DNA from: Terriglobia bacterium | Lineage (GTDB): Bacteria; Acidobacteriota; Terriglobia; UBA7540 | Direction: 5' to 3' | Length of the DNA: 21,849 nucleotides | Assembly: GCA_030040515.1 (NCBI GenBank) | Contig: JASHTO010000766.1 | Location: forward strand, 1-21,849 | Shown: positions 15,412-21,849 of the stretch, piece by piece | Layout: each line of letters starts with the position of its first letter | How positions within the stretch are numbered: position 1 is the stretch's first letter | Program-made: the position numbers and the translations under genes | Notes under the pieces: generated by a model | The model's input: only the letters and a program-made list of their open reading frames with translations | Database searches by the model: none | What the model was told of the DNA's origin: nothing

Positions 15412-16083
15412 GTGGCCTTCGACTGGAAACAAGTTCGGCTTTTGGTCTTCGACCTTGACGGCACACTCGTCGATAGCAAGCAGGATCTGGCGATGAGCGT
15501 TAACGCCATGCGAACTGAAATGGGCCTTGCGCCCTTGCCGCTTGAGCTGATTGCCACCTACGTTGGCAACGGGGTAAGGCCTTTGGTTCGCAGGTCGCTG
15601 GGGACGCATGCCGATGAAGAAAGCGTTGAACGGGGGCTGGCTTTCTTCCTGGGCTACTACCGCGAACATATGCTCGACCGTACGGCGCCTTATCCCGGAG
15701 TTTCTGAGGCGTTGGAGAAGCTCAGCGGGCGCAAGATGGCGGTGCTGACCAACAAGCCGGTTGATTTCAGCCGCGAGATGATCGCGCGGCTCGGGTTTGC
15801 GCCGCATTTCACTTACGTTTACGGCGGCAACAGCTTTCCCAAAAAGAAGCCCGATCCCATTGGCTTGAACAAACTGATGGAGGACTTCCAGGTTGCCGCC
15901 GCCGACACGCTGATGATTGGCGATTCCGATACGGACGTCCTCACCGGACGGAACGCCGGCGTGTGGACGTGCGGCGTTACGTATGGCTTTGGGGCGCACA
16001 CGCTCGCAACGGTTTCGCCCGACTTGGTGATTGATGATTTACGGGAACTCCCTCCTCTGCTGGAGGGCCGGCCGGCGGGCTGA
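15412..16083 (+). CDS. gph: HAD-family phosphatase, phosphoglycolate phosphatase-like
   Basis: A 223-residue protein starting at GTG with AGGA upstream, 9 bp after the galT-like stop. HAD motif I is VFDLDGTLVDS (D14 nucleophile, D16 acid/base), motif II is VLTNKP, and motif IV is GDSDTDVLTGRNAG; the lysine of motif III lies in PKKKPDP. The helical cap between motifs I and II is the size seen in Gph and PGP. Gph removes the phosphate from 2-phosphoglycolate arising from DNA repair; other sugar phosphates are possible because specificity in this family is not fixed by motifs. It is cytoplasmic, and probably co-transcribed with the galT-like gene. Confidence 0.9.
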   Translation: MAFDWKQVRLLVFDLDGTLVDSKQDLAMSVNAMRTEMGLAPLPLELIATYVGNGVRPLVRRSLGTHADEESVERGLAFFLGYYREHMLDRTAPYPGVSEALEKLSGRKMAVLTNKPVDFSREMIARLGFAPHFTYVYGGNSFPKKKPDPIGLNKLMEDFQVAAADTLMIGDSDTDVLTGRNAGVWTCGVTYGFGAHTLATVSPDLVIDDLRELPPLLEGRPAG

Positions 16084-16188
16084 CGCCGCAGCCTCCAACG
16101 TGGTCACGCGCATTCGCATCAAAGCTAAGGCGGAGATTTCAGGGTTAAATTCTCACAGGAAGCAGAACGGGCAATGCCCTGATAAACT

Positions 16189-17220
16189 ATGACCGCAAAT
16201 CGCCCAATTCGATGGTGCGGCGCAGTGCTCGCCATGTTGGTGGGGCTCACCCTTTTGCCCGCTGTTCCGGGGCATGCGCAAAAAGCACCGGCAAAACCCG
16301 CAAAGGCGCCGGAGTCAAGCCCTCCATCTGCGGGCCCGGATCAGGACCAGCCCCTCCCCGGCGACTGGGCACCGGAGTTGCTCGACGGCATCATCAGTTC
16401 GCCAAACGATGAGGCGCAATCCAGTCTGCTGCGCGCGACTTTTGCGGCGGGGCCGGCGGTGATTCCGCAACTCGTCACGGCCTTGAAGGACGATCGCACG
16501 GCCGAGTACGCGGCGCAGTCGCTGGCCTATATCGGTGGGGAGAAAGCGCTGGATATCCTCTGGAAGCTGCTTTCCGATCCCCGCGACCTCGATCTGCGGC
16601 GTTTCACTTATGGCGCTCTGGCCGAATACGATTCCCCCCAGGCCACCGACTTCCTCATGAACGCCATTGATAAATCCGACAGCGAGCCGGACCGCACGGT
16701 CACCGAGGCCGCTGTGCTGGCTCTGACCATGCGTACGGATTCGGCGCTTCTGCCGCGCCTCGCCACCCTGGAGAAAAAGCTCCTGGACGTCGTCATTCGC
16801 GACGATGTGGACAACGCCCGCACGGTCATCGAGGAACGCGCCAGGTATCTGGCGTCGCCGGAGGGGCAAAAGGCCGGCGGTTCAATCGAGTCCGCGGTTC
16901 GTACCTACTTCATTCCCGCACTTGAACCGCCCACTGGCCTTGAGGCGGGATCCGCACGGCCTGCTCCCGCACGCGGGGGAAAAGTTTCCCAAGCGCCGGC
17001 GGCAAAGACGCCGTCGCTGGTTTCCGTTAACGTCCGCAACGTGACGTTCTCTCCTGATAAGAACCGCGCCCTCGCCCGCGTAGTGTTTGAAGATCCCACC
17101 GCGATCGCGTACTACGATTTCGTCCTGCAAAAGCGCACCGGCAATTGGACGCTTGCCAGTGTTTGGTTGGGACCGGAGGTGGAGAAAGTGCCTGCCGGGT
17201 CAATTGACGCCGGGCGCTGA
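16189..17220 (+). CDS. Secreted HEAT-repeat protein
   Basis: A 343-residue protein. The N-terminus has a signal peptide (CGAVLAMLVGLTLLPAVPGHAQ, split by a likely AHA-type cleavage near residue 30), followed by a Pro/Ala-rich linker. Residues of about 60-215 form HEAT-like helical repeats (VIPQLVTALKDDRTAEYAAQ, ALDILWKLLSDP, ATDFLMNAIDKSD, EAAVLALTM). A second low-complexity linker leads to a C-terminal beta-rich domain (NVRNVTFSPDKNRALARVVF ... YYDFVLQKRTGNWTLASVWL), which reads like a small NTF2-like or lipoprotein-type fold. It probably acts as a periplasmic scaffold or binding protein. No clear RBS is seen. Its gap to selB is 71 bp. Confidence 0.78.
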   Translation: MTANRPIRWCGAVLAMLVGLTLLPAVPGHAQKAPAKPAKAPESSPPSAGPDQDQPLPGDWAPELLDGIISSPNDEAQSSLLRATFAAGPAVIPQLVTALKDDRTAEYAAQSLAYIGGEKALDILWKLLSDPRDLDLRRFTYGALAEYDSPQATDFLMNAIDKSDSEPDRTVTEAAVLALTMRTDSALLPRLATLEKKLLDVVIRDDVDNARTVIEERARYLASPEGQKAGGSIESAVRTYFIPALEPPTGLEAGSARPAPARGGKVSQAPAAKTPSLVSVNVRNVTFSPDKNRALARVVFEDPTAIAYYDFVLQKRTGNWTLASVWLGPEVEKVPAGSIDAGR

Positions 17221-17291
17221 ACGGATGCTCGAGGGGCGGACCTTGTTCCATCTTCCATAACCTGCATCCTCTCCCTTACAATCCAAATCGC

Positions 17292-19205
17292 ATGCGTTAC
17301 ATCATCGTCGGAACCGCTGGCCACATCGATCACGGAAAGTCGGCGCTGGTATTGGCGCTTACGGGCACCGATCCCGACCGCTGGGAGGAAGAGAAGCGCC
17401 GCGGCATTACCATTGACCTGGGCTTCGCGCATCTGGATCTGGGTGAAGAAGTCCGGGTCGGTTTTATCGACGTCCCGGGCCACGAACGGTTTGTGAAGAA
17501 TATGCTGGCGGGCGTGGGCGGCATCGACCTGGTGATGCTGATTATCGCCGCCGACGAATCCATCAAGCCCCAAACGCGCGAGCACTTCGATATTTGCAAG
17601 CTGCTGGGAATCCGCCGCGGCCTCGTGGTCATTAGCAAATCGGATTTGGTGGACGCCGAAGTGTTGGGCCTGGTGCGTCTGGAAATTCAGGAATTCGTCG
17701 CCGGATCGTTCCTGGAAGGAGCGCCAGTGGTGGCGGCAAGTGCGCGCACCGGCGAGGGTTTGGATGAGCTTCGCCGCGAACTGCGGCGGTTGAGTGTCGC
17801 GGCGCCCTCCCGCCCCGCGGATTTGCCCTTTCGTCTTCCCATCGACCGATCGTTCGTGATGAAGGGGTTCGGAGCTGTTGTGACGGGGACGACGATTGCG
17901 GGGACGGTGGAAAAGGAATCCGAGGTCGAGCTCTTTCCCCTGGGCAAACGCCTGCGCGTGCGGGGCATCGAGGTTTACAATGTACCCGCGGACCGCGCCA
18001 TCGCCGGCCAGCGAACCGCTTTGAATCTGGCGGGGGCGGATGCGCGGCAGATCACTCGCGGCATGACGCTCGCGGCTCCCGGCGCATTCCAATCCACCAC
18101 CTCAATGGATTGCACTCTGAGCCTGCTGCCCGGCGTGCGTCCCTTGAAGAACCACGTGCAGGTCCATTTCCATTGCGGGACGGCGGAAACAATAGCTCGC
18201 GTCGTCCTGCTGGACGGCAAGGAACTGAAGGCGGGGGCAACGGGATTCGTGCAGATTCGTCTTTCCGAGCCCGGCGTGTTTGTCCCCGGCGACCGCTTCA
18301 TCATCCGCCAATTCTCTCCCCTTGCCACGATGGGCGGTGGCTCGGTGCTTGACAACGCTCCTCCCAAACACCGCGCAGGCGATCCCGCCACCAGCGAGTC
18401 CTTGCGCGTGCTTGAACGCGGGGATCCGGCGGCTCGAATTGAGTTTCATGCGCAGCAGAGCGGCGAGGTCGCTCTGCCGGCACTCGCTGCCCGGACTGGA
18501 TGGAAACTCGCCGATGTTCTTCGCGTGGCAGAATCCCTGGAAGCCCAAAAGCGCGTTACGTTGGTGGGGCAACCTTCCGGCGTGGTGGTTTCCGCTGCGC
18601 ACTTCAAGCGACTGACCGAACTCCTTCTCGAAAAGCTCGGTGAATTCCACACGGCAAATCCCTTGCTGGCCGGATTGCCCAAGGAGGAATTGCGCTCGAA
18701 GCTGAGGGGGCGCGGGGTGGCGCAATCTCTTCCCTCGGCGGTGCTGTTCAATGCCGTGCTGCAATCCCTCGCAGGCTCGGGGAAGGTGGATGTGCAGGAG
18801 GAAATGGTCCGCTTGGCAGGCCGCACCATTCGGCTTAGCGCTGAAGAGGCTGCGGCGCGAGACCAGATTGCCGCGGCCTTTGAGAAAGCCGGCCTGGCAG
18901 TTCCGAGTGCCCGGGAAGTACTGGCCAAACTTCGCCTTGATCAAGCGCGCGCCGAGAAACTGCTGAGGATGCTCCTGAAGGAAGGCGTTCTGCTGAGGAT
19001 TTCCGAGGACTTGATCTTCCACCAGTCGGCGCTCCAAAAACTTCGCGCGATGCTCGAGCGGCGCAAGACTCAGAACATGCGCTTGACCGTGGCGGAGTTC
19101 AAGGATTTCACCGGCCTCTCCCGCAAGTACGCAATCCCCCTGCTCGAATACCTTGACCGCGAGCGCGTAACACGGCGCGACGGCGACGAGCGAATCATTC
19201 TCTGA
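17292..19205 (+). CDS. selB: SelB, selenocysteine-specific translation elongation factor
   Basis: A 637-residue protein. The GTPase domain has G1 GHIDHGKS (10-17), G2 RRGITIDLGFA (36-46), G3 DVPGH (60-64), G4 SKSD (115-118) and G5 ASARTGEG, followed by EF-Tu-like domains 2 and 3. The C-terminal region (about 400-637) is a series of winged-helix modules (e.g. LRKYA-type ending FKDFTGLSRKYAIPLLEYLD, RDGDERIIL) that bind the SECIS hairpin. SelB delivers Sec-tRNA(Sec) to the ribosome at UGA. Its client here is evidently the formate dehydrogenase with Sec84, encoded 9.5 kb upstream. selA and selD are not in the window. It converges with maf (28 bp between stops). Confidence 0.96.
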   Translation: MRYIIVGTAGHIDHGKSALVLALTGTDPDRWEEEKRRGITIDLGFAHLDLGEEVRVGFIDVPGHERFVKNMLAGVGGIDLVMLIIAADESIKPQTREHFDICKLLGIRRGLVVISKSDLVDAEVLGLVRLEIQEFVAGSFLEGAPVVAASARTGEGLDELRRELRRLSVAAPSRPADLPFRLPIDRSFVMKGFGAVVTGTTIAGTVEKESEVELFPLGKRLRVRGIEVYNVPADRAIAGQRTALNLAGADARQITRGMTLAAPGAFQSTTSMDCTLSLLPGVRPLKNHVQVHFHCGTAETIARVVLLDGKELKAGATGFVQIRLSEPGVFVPGDRFIIRQFSPLATMGGGSVLDNAPPKHRAGDPATSESLRVLERGDPAARIEFHAQQSGEVALPALAARTGWKLADVLRVAESLEAQKRVTLVGQPSGVVVSAAHFKRLTELLLEKLGEFHTANPLLAGLPKEELRSKLRGRGVAQSLPSAVLFNAVLQSLAGSGKVDVQEEMVRLAGRTIRLSAEEAAARDQIAAAFEKAGLAVPSAREVLAKLRLDQARAEKLLRMLLKEGVLLRISEDLIFHQSALQKLRAMLERRKTQNMRLTVAEFKDFTGLSRKYAIPLLEYLDRERVTRRDGDERIIL

Positions 19206-19233
19206 CTGATGCTGCAGATTTGCGGAGCGATTC

Positions 19234-19830
19234 CTAACTTCCCTTTTGGGCCTTCGGGCTTCCAGCGTCGAGCGACCTGAGCGTTTCATCGAGGAGCGCG
19301 ATGGGAAGGCCGATCACGTTGAAATAGCACCCGGAAATGCGCGTGACGAACCGCGAGGCCAGACCCTGAATGGCGTAGCCGCCGGCTTTGTCATACGGTT
19401 CGTGGCTGGCAACGTGCGTGTGAACTTCATCCACGCTGATCTCGCGGAAAGTTACAAACGTGGTTTCATGCTTGAGCGCCACAACCTGGTCGGGCGCTTT
19501 CACCAGGCAGATTGCCGTGATCACCTGATGGGTCATGCCGGAAAGCATTCGAACCATGCGCGCGGCATCGAAGGGCCCCAGGGGCTTTCCCAGAATCAGG
19601 CCATTGAGGGTGACGATGGTATCTGCGCCCAGAACCAGGCTGCCGGCGGGCGAGTTTGCCGCGCCGCCCAGCGCCTTGGCGCGCGCCAGGCGCCGCGCGT
19701 AATCCTCCGGCGGCTCACCTGAAGCAGGCGGCCCTTCTTTGACACCGTTTGAAATGACTTCGCAATCGAAGCCGGCATTGCGGAGCAACTCAATCCGGCG
19801 CGGTGAATTGGAGGCAAGAAGCAACTTCAT
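19234..19830 (-). CDS. maf: Maf-like nucleotide pyrophosphatase
   Basis: A 198-residue protein of typical length. The signature LLASNSPRRIELL (4-16) opens the protein, LGADTIV (68-73) gives the catalytic aspartate D70, and YDKAGGYAIQG plus GCYFNVIGLPI complete the family pattern. Maf proteins hydrolyse dTTP/UTP or modified nucleotides to monophosphates, cleaning the pool and affecting septum formation. The family includes a dTTP/UTP branch (YhdE/BsMaf) with this DKAGGYAIQG wording. The minus-strand frame is convergent with selB. Confidence 0.93.
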   Translation of the reverse strand: MKLLLASNSPRRIELLRNAGFDCEVISNGVKEGPPASGEPPEDYARRLARAKALGGAANSPAGSLVLGADTIVTLNGLILGKPLGPFDAARMVRMLSGMTHQVITAICLVKAPDQVVALKHETTFVTFREISVDEVHTHVASHEPYDKAGGYAIQGLASRFVTRISGCYFNVIGLPIALLDETLRSLDAGSPKAQKGS

Positions 19831-20138
19831 GAGTGAATTCTAAACTCGTTCGATTTCAGTGCGCGGAAGAGGTTATCACTGAGAGCTGAAGGCTGACAAC
19901 GCCGTACTTCTGTAGTCCTCACCCGCGACTTCCGCAGCCCGGCTGTTTCCGGTTTCTGGAACCCCGTGGACTCCAGCGGAGTCCGGCAATCGGATCCCAG
20001 CCGCATGACCGTCGCCGGTGGGGGGACGCCCGCGCTACAGTGATCGCTCCTTCCCGTTTTCCGCACCGCCAATTCCCGTGATGTGCTAAACTCAAAAATT
20101 CTCGTGACATTCGCAATTTCATCCGGAGAAATTGTAAC
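19831..20138. other. Intergenic region with decayed palindromic repeat
   Basis: A 308-bp gap between divergent maf and the DUF721 gene. It contains GGACTCC-AGC-GGAGTCC (19968-19984), a CTGTAG/CTACAG pair around 19911 and 20034, and a GCGCTACAG end resembling the palindrome at 4541-4630. The whole of about 19905-20042 is therefore probably a degenerate dispersed repeat. No clear promoter or RNA gene is seen. Confidence 0.5.
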
Positions 20139-20576
20139 GTGGACGACATTGGAAGAATCCTGCCCGGCTTGTTCAGAAAGCAAATCCGCCGCGCGGAGCC
20201 GCGCCTGGTTGAGATCCTGTTGGCGCTGTGGCCGCGCATCGCCGGCAGAGCCATGGCGCAGCACTCCAGCCCCGTGTCCTTTGCCAACGGCGCCTTGACG
20301 GTTTCGACAGACTGCCCCACTTGGGGGGCACAGCTCCGGCACATGACGGAGGAGTTGCGAGCCGGCATCAACGGCTTCCTGGGGCAGCCCATTGTGCGCA
20401 AGCTGCGAATCAAGATTGAACCGCCTGCGTTGTTCCTGCCGCCGACGGTGCGGCAGAGCGCAGCGCCCTCTCCGGTCTTCAGGGAGCACGCAAATACCGC
20501 CGCGATTGCCGATGGGGAGATTGCCGCGGCATTTTCGGCCTCCTATGCGAAGTACTTCAGCCGCCATCGCGCTTAG
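20139..20576 (+). CDS. DUF721 / DciA-like protein
   Basis: A 145-residue protein starting at GTG with GGAGA about 10 nt upstream. The core LVEILLALWPRIAGRAMAQH, then SFANGALTVSTDCPTWGAQL and FLGQPIVRKLRIKI, matches DUF721, the KH-like domain found in DciA, the ancestral loader of the replicative helicase DnaB. The C-terminal tail (PSPVFREHANTAAIADGEI) is variable and probably unstructured. A replication role is inferred from family knowledge only. Its stop TAG overlaps or abuts the gatC start region (TAGTG), so translation of the two may be coupled. Confidence 0.82.
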   Translation: MDDIGRILPGLFRKQIRRAEPRLVEILLALWPRIAGRAMAQHSSPVSFANGALTVSTDCPTWGAQLRHMTEELRAGINGFLGQPIVRKLRIKIEPPALFLPPTVRQSAAPSPVFREHANTAAIADGEIAAAFSASYAKYFSRHRA

Positions 20577-20584
20577 TGAATCAC

Positions 20585-20890
20585 ATGCCCCTTTCTGAAA
20601 AGGACGTTCGCTACGTTGCCGACCTCGCCCACCTTGAGCTGACGGAAGAGGAAGTGAAGAAGTTCCTGCCCCAGCTCGATTCCGTCTTGCAGTACGTCCA
20701 AAAGCTGAACGAGCTGGACACTTCAGCCATCGAGCCCATGGCGCAGGTCACTTATCCAGGTTCTGAGAACGCCGCCTTCCGCGTGGATGAGCCGCGTCGC
20801 AACCTTTCGCAGGACGAAGCGCTGGCCAACGCTCCGGAAGCGGGCGCGGGAAGCTTCAAGGTACCGCGCGTGATCGAGAGGGAGGACTGA
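20585..20890 (+). CDS. gatC: GatC, subunit of Asp/Glu-tRNA amidotransferase
   Basis: 101 residues from the ATG at 20585; an in-frame GTG at 20576 overlapping the previous stop would add three residues. The sequence SEKDVRYVADLAHLELTEEE, FLPQLDSVLQYVQKLNELD and the C-terminal FKVPRVIE are classic GatC. It stabilises the GatA amidase and helps form the GatCAB complex, which converts Glu-tRNA(Gln) or Asp-tRNA(Asn) to the cognate amides. It is 12 bp upstream of gatA, an obvious operon. Confidence 0.95.
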   Translation: MPLSEKDVRYVADLAHLELTEEEVKKFLPQLDSVLQYVQKLNELDTSAIEPMAQVTYPGSENAAFRVDEPRRNLSQDEALANAPEAGAGSFKVPRVIERED

Positions 20891-20902
20891 AGATCTTCCT
20901 TC

Positions 20903-21849
20903 ATGGAACTCACCTCACTCACCACCCGCCAAATCCACGAGATGCTCCAATCCCGGCAAGCATCGGCCGTGGAGATTGCCCAATCGCACCTGGCGTGCAT
21001 TGAGGCGATGGACAGGAAGGTGCGCGCCTGCTTGAGCCTGACGCCCGACCGAGCGCTCGCGCAGGCCAAGCGCGTGGACGCGGCCCTTGCCGCGGGCGAA
21101 ACGCTTGCGCCCCTGGCCGGCGTGCCTGTGGCGGTGAAGGACGTCATCATGACGCGCGGCGCGCACACCACATGCGGGTCGCGAATCCTGGAGAACTTTG
21201 TCGCACCCTACGATGCCACGGCCGTGGAGCGGCTGGAGCGCGCGGGCGCGGTGATCGTCGCCAAGACCAATTGCGATGAATTTGCCATGGGCTCCTCCAC
21301 GGAGAACTCCGGCTACTTTCCCACTCATAATCCCTGCGACCTGGAGCGCGTACCCGGCGGGTCGAGCGGCGGTTCGGCCGCGGCCGTTTCCGCCAAGTTC
21401 GCCACCGTGGCACTGGGGACGGACACCGGAGGTTCCATCCGCCAGCCCGCGGCATTTTGCGACGTGGTGGGTATGATGGGAACCTACGGCCGCGTATCCC
21501 GTTACGGCCTCGTGGCGTTTGCTTCCTCGCTCGATCATATCGGTCCCTTTGGCCGCACGGTGCGCGACGTGGCGCTGGTGCTTCAGACCATTGCTGGGGC
21601 TGACCCTCTCGATTCCACCTGCGCCGCGCTGCCCGTTGAGGATTACGCGGGCGCGCTGAACGGCGACGTGCGCGGAATCCGCATCGGTGTGCCCACCGAA
21701 TATCTACGCGGACTAAACCCTGAAATCGGCGTCAACCTTCAGAAGGGCATCGACCGCTTTAAAGAACTGGGCTGCGACATCGTGCCCATCACTCTCCCGC
21801 ATACCGACTACGCCATCGCCTGCTATTACGTCATCGCCACGGCGGAAGC
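20903..21849 (+). CDS. gatA: GatA, amidase subunit of Asp/Glu-tRNA amidotransferase (3' truncated by window edge)
   Basis: 315 codons are visible and the gene runs off the window; the full protein is usually about 480-490 residues. It starts at the ATG at 20903, 12 bp after gatC. The amidase triad is present: K79 (VAVKDVI), cis-S154 (GGSSGGSAAAV) and S178 (GTDTGGSIRQP), the same numbering I recall for S. aureus GatA. It releases ammonia from glutamine for transamidation by GatB. The usual FCGVVGLKPTYGR segment reads FCDVVGMMGTYGR, an unusual change next to the active site; the following VSRYGLVAFASSLD is normal. gatB is not seen. Confidence 0.96.
   Translation, partial: MELTSLTTRQIHEMLQSRQASAVEIAQSHLACIEAMDRKVRACLSLTPDRALAQAKRVDAALAAGETLAPLAGVPVAVKDVIMTRGAHTTCGSRILENFVAPYDATAVERLERAGAVIVAKTNCDEFAMGSSTENSGYFPTHNPCDLERVPGGSSGGSAAAVSAKFATVALGTDTGGSIRQPAAFCDVVGMMGTYGRVSRYGLVAFASSLDHIGPFGRTVRDVALVLQTIAGADPLDSTCAALPVEDYAGALNGDVRGIRIGVPTEYLRGLNPEIGVNLQKGIDRFKELGCDIVPITLPHTDYAIACYYVIATAE

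Noticed and set aside
14587..15999. Minus-strand 470-residue open frame
   Set aside because: It spans the opposite strand of both the GalT-like and HAD genes, which carry clear family motifs; no motif is seen in the minus-strand translation.
16100..16170. Possible tRNA (T-loop-like GGGTTAAATTCTC), considered as a Sec tRNA candidate
   Set aside because: No acceptor stem, anticodon stem or UCA anticodon could be fitted around it; the T-loop consensus is also imperfect.
18102..19289. Minus-strand 395-residue open frame
   Set aside because: It lies antisense to the SelB C-terminal half; a shadow frame.
19827..20567. Minus-strand 246-residue open frame
   Set aside because: It overlaps the repeat-like gap and runs antisense to the DUF721 gene; its translation is low-complexity and Arg-rich without motifs.
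1..21849. CRISPR array, prophage, integron or insertion-sequence transposase
   Set aside because: No regularly spaced direct repeats, transposase motifs or phage genes were seen anywhere in the window.

Overview
The window (about 21.8 kb, GC-rich, roughly 58-60% by eye) looks like a chromosomal segment of an uncultured, heterotrophic Gram-negative bacterium. I favour Acidobacteriota. The reasons are the style of the proteins (tandem PilZ proteins with zinc ribbons, a Tat-exported Gfo/Idh/MocA oxidoreductase, small secreted proteins, DUF1015) and several families of short dispersed palindromes in the gaps. There is no rRNA or tRNA gene to confirm this, so the placement is an inference.

Layout. 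(1) Positions 1-2249: the C-terminal end of an unknown gene, then three minus-strand genes. Two of these are related PilZ/zinc-ribbon proteins and one is a small Cys-rich protein. (2) 2563-4500: a Tat-exported Gfo/Idh/MocA oxidoreductase and a small secreted protein. (3) 4778-11815: a formate dehydrogenase island with fdhD, a selenocysteine-containing catalytic subunit, a NuoE-NuoF fusion, an iron-sulfur subunit and mobA. (4) 11930-14161: a methyltransferase with an N-terminal export signal, converging on a DUF1015 gene. (5) 14386-17220: a GalT-like transferase, a phosphoglycolate-phosphatase-like HAD enzyme and a secreted HEAT-repeat protein. (6) 17292-19205: selB, the selenocysteine-specific elongation factor. 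(7) 19234-21849: maf on the minus strand, then a DUF721/DciA-like gene, gatC and a truncated gatA.

The main point is the formate dehydrogenase. The catalytic gene reads through an in-frame TGA at 6077-6079 (residue 84). This sits in the context Cys-Asn-Arg-Thr-Sec-His-Ala-Pro-Ser-Val-Ala-Gly, and a 7-bp hairpin with a GGTCT loop follows 11 nt later, as expected of a bacterial SECIS. SelB, which would decode it, is encoded 9.5 kb downstream. The catalytic gene also lacks the N-terminal [4Fe-4S] domain normal for this family. That domain (CxxCxxxC...CIKG) is instead fused to the C-terminus of the iron-sulfur subunit at 10166-11200, two genes downstream. So a single FdsA/FdhF-type alpha chain appears to be split at a domain boundary and its halves placed in swapped order around the NAD-reducing subunit. 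FdhD (sulfuration of the Mo/W cofactor), MobA (guanylation to bis-MGD) and SelB (Sec insertion) would supply its maturation. No membrane subunit is seen, so a soluble cytoplasmic NAD-dependent formate dehydrogenase / CO2 reductase is the simplest reading. selA, selD and the Sec tRNA are not seen in the window.
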